From: Anaeramoeba flamelloides
Taxonomy: Eukaryota > Metamonada > Anaeramoebidae
Direction of reading: 5' to 3'
Assembly (NCBI GenBank): GCA_027625915.1
Contig: JANTQA010000051.1
Span: 4,898,501 to 4,962,500 of the forward strand
DNA length: 64,000 nucleotides
The notes under the pieces: generated by a model
Told to the model about the DNA's origin: nothing
The model's database searches: none
Seen by the model: only the letters and a program-made list of their open reading frames with translations
Translations under genes and position numbers: made by a program
In this document: one piece after another, positions 59,846 through 64,000 of the stretch
How positions within the stretch are numbered: position 1 is the stretch's first letter
Layout: the number at the start of each line of letters is the position of its first letter

Positions 59846-61532
59846 ATTCATTTAAAAATGATAGTTTAATTAATTAAATATATAGTATTAATATTGGAAA
59901 TAGTTAATAAAGTTTAATTTATAATCAGAATGAAACAAATTTAACAACAAAAATCATAATTATAATTACATCTAATATTAAACGGAATCAAGATAATAAA
60001 GTATTATACTGAATAATTATAAATTATAACATTAAATAAATAAATTACTTCTTAAACAAATTAATTTTGCAGTCAAAATATTTCAATATTCATTAAGAAT
60101 AGTATATTTTATCACAATTCAAATATAAAAATAAAAGATGTTATTACAAAAATTTCAAATTTTATATAAATTTTATTTAGGACAATTTATCAAAGTCAAA
60201 ACATTAAGTTCCAACTAAAGAATAAAAATTGATCAAATATTGAAAAATATTTTCAAATATATTTTTTTTCGATTCTAAATTAATAAATAATTTCTGAAAA
60301 ATCCTAATACCCCCTAATCACAATATAAAAATCCAAAAAAATATATGATTTATAAATAATTTTGGTTATTTGAAGTGTGAAAAGATATAATTATATTTAA
60401 AAAAAAATACATAACGTTTTAAATTATTTTAATTTACAAAAAATATATAAGAAATTTTGTTACTTTTGGTTAGAATTGTTTTTATATTTAAATTCACACT
60501 GTAAATCGAATCTTGAAATTTTGATCAGATCTTTCAATAAAGGGTGGAATAATTTAACAAATACTTCTTAAATAATATTCCTTCAATATTTACATAAATT
60601 AATCAAGCTTAGCCTAATAAAATATCTAAAATAGAAAAGAAACTCCATTTCACTATCAAAAATCAAAAATTCACTTTTTTTAATGGGAACCAACCAATAA
60701 ACTATTGTTTAGAAATAATAGAAAGAATAAACTTAAGATTAGAGATGATGTTCAAATTTGACTTTGCTGAACAAACCATAAATTTTATAAAAAGTCTCAA
60801 ATCTTTAACAATATTTTGGTACACCTTCAATGAAACTTCTTGTATAAAATTTTTCAATTTCTTTGGAAAATTAAAATTGTTTAGAAAACAAGATTTTTTA
60901 ATTGTGAATGTATTCCTTTTAAAAGAAATTCTATGGCCTCACATTTCCTAAAGTTAATATGGGGTTTCGACCATTTTTTTTTTTTATATTTGAATTCAAA
61001 TTTACTTTTTTAAAAACGACCAAAAAGGAAGAAAAAACGAAAAATGAAAGAAAAATGAAAAAGAAAAAACGAAAAAGAGAGAAAAATGCAAAAAAAAAAC
61101 AAACAAAAAACATTCTACTAAATTAGAAAAAATGAATTTGGTAAGAAACTTTACAATTTATTATCATAAGAATATTAAATATAATTCATCGATTATTTAT
61201 ATTTCTTCAATAAAACTTGCCCTCTTTGACTGGAAAATAGTTTATATATAAATTTAAATAAAATATTAAAAAAAAAAAATATTGCGAATTTTTTAACTTT
61301 TTTTTGAATAAGAATTTTAATTAATTTTCAATGGAGAAAATCTAATACAAAAAAAAAAAGAATAAAATATTTTTTTACAAAATTTGATGATTAAAAAGGA
61401 AAAAATGTATTTTCAAATAAAAGATAATAATAAAAAAAAAAAAAAAAAGGTTATTCAATATTATATATCTGTTAATTCTAGAAAAAATAAAATAAAAATA
61501 AATTTAATCAATTTTTTTTTCCAAATGGTATT
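59846..61532. other. Intergenic region with element E copy 4
   Basis: No exon is supported between the 5S gene and the homeodomain gene. The only recognised feature is element E copy 4 (60636-61250). Confidence 0.6.
60636..61250 (-). mobile_element. Element E, copy 4 (~615 bp)
   Basis: Inverted relative to copy 2. The start AAACTCCATTTCACT and the end CCTCTTTGACTGGAAAATAG with TTTATATAT correspond to the two tips of E. Internal matches include GAACAAACCATAAATTT, TTTCTTTGGAAAATTAAAAT and ATTTCTTCAATAAAACT. Open stretches inside it are compositional. Confidence 0.68.
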
Positions 61533-62546
61533 TTAATTTATCCAATTCGGTCGATACATATTATTATTAATAAATTTTTCTTTGTACTTTCTTCTTGCAT
61601 TGCCAAAAAAATTCTGAACTTGATGAAAAGATAAATTAGTTTCTTTTGATAAAGAAATCTTATCACTCTTAGAGGGGTAAGGGCCATTTGGGGTATAAAG
61701 GTATCTTTTGAAATACTCAGTTAAAATTTGTTTTGATTTTGGATGAAGTCGAGTATTTTTTCTTTTTTTATTTTCATTTGTATCTGAAGCAGAAGAATAG
61801 ATTTTTTCTTCAAAATTTCTTTTTCTTGTTTTTTGTGGTGAATTTTTACTGTAATTTAATCTTAGTGAATTAATTGATCTTTGGCTTTTACTAACCAAAA
61901 CAGTAATTAGATTCTGTAACCTTTTATATGCAGAATAATGACTTTTATATACCTTAAGCATTTCCTTATCGTTTCCAAATTGATCTTTATGGCTAATTTC
62001 AGTTTCTTTAGATTCGTTTTGTATTTTCATTATTGAAACGTAACGATCAATAAACTTATCACACAATATTTTGAGTAATTTTTTCCCAGCCTCAGTTAAT
62101 AAATCTTTTGTTGAAACAAAATCCTTAATTATTAATTGGTAGCTATTATTAATACTGGAAGTGTAATTTTCAATTTGTTTCTTAATTGATTGGCAATGAA
62201 TTTTATCTGTTTGATTTTTCTTTAATGATACATTATTTGGGGAAAGACCCATCTTATTAATGTCAATCATATTATTACTTTTTTCGCAATTAATAACTGT
62301 ATCTGTATATATACTATTGATCCCTCTGGTACGGAAAGTAGGATCGTAATTTTTCTTTTTTTTGGTCCAAGTATCTATAGGATAGCCCTCGTGTGAGAAA
62401 TGTGTAATCATTTGTTCGATTAAATAGTCTATATTTTCAGAAGACTTATGCACACACATATCAGATAATTCATCTAAATCAACAACATTTTCATAATGGA
62501 TTGGTTGATCTTTAAATGTAAGGATACTATCTTTTAAATCAGACAT
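61533..62546 (-). CDS. TALE-class homeodomain protein
   Basis: One exon encodes 337 residues from ATG 62546 to TAA. I choose this ATG because it follows an acceptor-like TTTCTTCAGG, and the 24 codons before it in frame are hydrophobic filler. A homeodomain lies at about 262-324 near the C-terminus, with the three-residue loop extension typical of TALE factors (YTPNGPYPS between helices 1 and 2) and helix 3 VQNFFGNARRKYK. TALE proteins bind DNA as transcription factors, often as heterodimers. Two positions deviate: the invariant Trp48 is Phe (F313), and position 50, usually Ile in TALE proteins, is Gly (G315). Asn51 (N316) and Arg53 (R318) are kept. The N-terminal ~250 residues are charged with predicted helices at about 130-210 and no known MEIS or PBC domain that I can recognise. 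A basic RKRNFEEK...KKRKN stretch may serve nuclear import. Confidence 0.88.
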   Translation of the reverse strand: MSDLKDSILTFKDQPIHYENVVDLDELSDMCVHKSSENIDYLIEQMITHFSHEGYPIDTWTKKKKNYDPTFRTRGINSIYTDTVINCEKSNNMIDINKMGLSPNNVSLKKNQTDKIHCQSIKKQIENYTSSINNSYQLIIKDFVSTKDLLTEAGKKLLKILCDKFIDRYVSIMKIQNESKETEISHKDQFGNDKEMLKVYKSHYSAYKRLQNLITVLVSKSQRSINSLRLNYSKNSPQKTRKRNFEEKIYSSASDTNENKKRKNTRLHPKSKQILTEYFKRYLYTPNGPYPSKSDKISLSKETNLSFHQVQNFFGNARRKYKEKFINNNMYRPNWIN

Positions 62547-64000
62547 CCTGAAGAAAGTTCTGTAAAGTTGAATAAAAAGTTTAATAAATAAAAAAATATA
62601 ATTCGTTTGAATATTCAAAAACTAAAAGAGAAAAAAAAAGGGTTATTGGTATTTCGGGAAAAGGTTCCATTCGATAACCAAAAAATTATTTATAAAACTT
62701 TCAAAATATTAATTTAGTTGACAGAAAAAGAAAAAAAAACAATATTTATTGGGAGATATATTTTGAGCTTTTTACAATTCAAACTATCACAAAAGATTGT
62801 GTAACAAAAGTATTTTTGGGTACTAACACTTTAAACTTTAGAAAAAAAAATTTTTTTGATATTTTGATCATTTTAAAATTACTATTTTTTAGATTTTGGA
62901 TCCTACCAAATTCTGAATCAATGAATTCATATGATTAGTAAATTGAAGACTTTTAACTGGAGATTAAATTCTTATTTTAATTTTCATTAAATTTAGTTAC
63001 TAAAAATTATTTTATGTACACATTTAGTTATTTTTTTCAAAGGAAAGTTCAAATTTTTAATTATTTTAAAAAGAAAGAGGATTAAGATTTTTAACAAAAT
63101 TGGAAATATCCTTTTTTCAAAAAGATAGAACATCACCATAAAAATAAAAAAAACTTGCAAAAAACGAAAAAAATCTATTATAATTGTTGATGTTTAGGAA
63201 AGAAATATAAGGTATATAAAGTTCTTTATTAAAGAAATAAAAACTTGATAAAAAACCACATTTAATATCGACACATTCTTCATTTAGAAAGATACTTTAT
63301 ACTCCTAAATTTTCCATAAAATAATTAGATCTAGATCTCTTTAAGAGTTCGATAAAAAATGGACTTTATAAAAGGTTTATTCTTGAAGAACATTATTTGG
63401 GAATAAATTCAAATTTTTTCTCTTTCTTGGTTATAGCCACTTCAGTCATACATAAAAATTTGGAGTACAAAAAAATTGATTTTCTCTGTTTTAAAATTCT
63501 ACAACAGTCCCAAACGGAGATTAAAAGCTCTTAAAAAGTTATAATTTATTTTCTACCTCATACTTTCTTTTCTATGACAGAATTTATTCTTATATAATAG
63601 CCTTTTATTAAAAGTTAAATTTAGACCCCTTTTATAATAATAAAATATAACACTTCCAAATGTTCAATAATTTTGAAAATTTTTCAGATTTTTTATAGAT
63701 ATTCAATTTCCAAAAAACTTAAGGACTATTCGAATTTTATGCTCTGTAGGTGTTGAAATAAAATACTATAAACAGAGAAAAGGCTTTAAAAGACAATGAA
63801 TTGAGGAAAAGTCAAAATATTACAATTTTTGGAATTATTGGGATTTTTTCGATTTTACTTGAAAATCATTTATAATCCAATAACTTTTTGAATTTCCCGA
63901 ACAAAACAAGGCAAAACTAAAAAGTTATTTTTTGATATTAAGATAATGCCACTCCACTTTCTTCTCAAGTATTTTTATACTCTCTCGCTACACTCTAACA
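62547..64000. other. Region upstream of the homeodomain gene
   Basis: Probably the promoter and 5' UTR of the homeodomain gene near 62550-62650, with a likely 3' splice site just before the start codon. Beyond that I see nothing I can name. The last 40 bases contain, inverted, GTTAGAGTGTAGCGAGAGAG, which faintly resembles the border tag of the H family (GTTAGAGTGTTGGAAAGTGCC at about 30893). Confidence 0.45.

Noticed and set aside
59629-59847. 72-codon frame on the minus strand
   Set aside because: It is the 5S rRNA gene read as protein.
1-64000. tRNA genes
   Set aside because: I looked for B-box GTTCRANNC strings with a matching A box and acceptor stem and found only isolated matches without cloverleaf support. 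A tRNAscan run would be decisive.

Overview
The window looks like nuclear DNA of an AT-rich eukaryotic protist. Coding islands are short and split by GT-AG introns, long A and T runs are everywhere, and the genes are eukaryotic: CCT-theta chaperonin, heterotrimeric G-alpha, a TALE homeodomain protein, a BAR-domain protein, a PAP2-type phosphatase, an LSMD1/NAA38-like Sm protein and a 5S rRNA gene. Lysine- and glutamate-rich low-complexity tracts in the proteins recall Anaeramoeba (Metamonada), but that assignment is a low-confidence guess. The standard genetic code fits: TAA and TGA stops are used and no clear sense use of TAG is seen.

Layout. 1-4338: repeats, including a ~770-bp foldback element and a short mariner-like MITE. 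4339-6561 (+): a single-exon 740-aa protein of unknown family. 6562-10865: repeats. 10866-19079 (+): a three-exon BAR-domain gene with a 6.6-kb intron. 19080-23060: no recognised gene. 23061-28783 (+): complete four-exon CCT8. 28784-34278: repeats, including one element inserted into another. 34279-39331 (-): five-exon G-alpha gene, probably lacking a small 5' exon here, with a 3-kb repeat-filled intron. 39332-44553: mostly empty. 44554-46058 (+): PAP2-like membrane phosphatase. 46241-46480 (+): a possible very small two-exon gene. 46481-52341: repeats. 52342-52836 (+): two-exon LSMD1/NAA38-like gene. 52837-59724: repeats and a worn coding-like relic near 58 kb. 59725-59845 (-): 5S rRNA. 61533-62546 (-): TALE homeodomain protein.

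The genes do not form a pathway; they are independent housekeeping and signalling genes. What stands out is the noncoding part. It is built from many families of inverted-repeat elements (lettered A to M here), several present in two to four diverged copies, some nested, and most looking like non-autonomous Tc1/mariner-type or foldback elements. No intact transposase, CRISPR array, tRNA or obvious new defence system was found. All exon joins are inferred by eye from phase-compatible GT-AG sites and family similarity, without transcript data.
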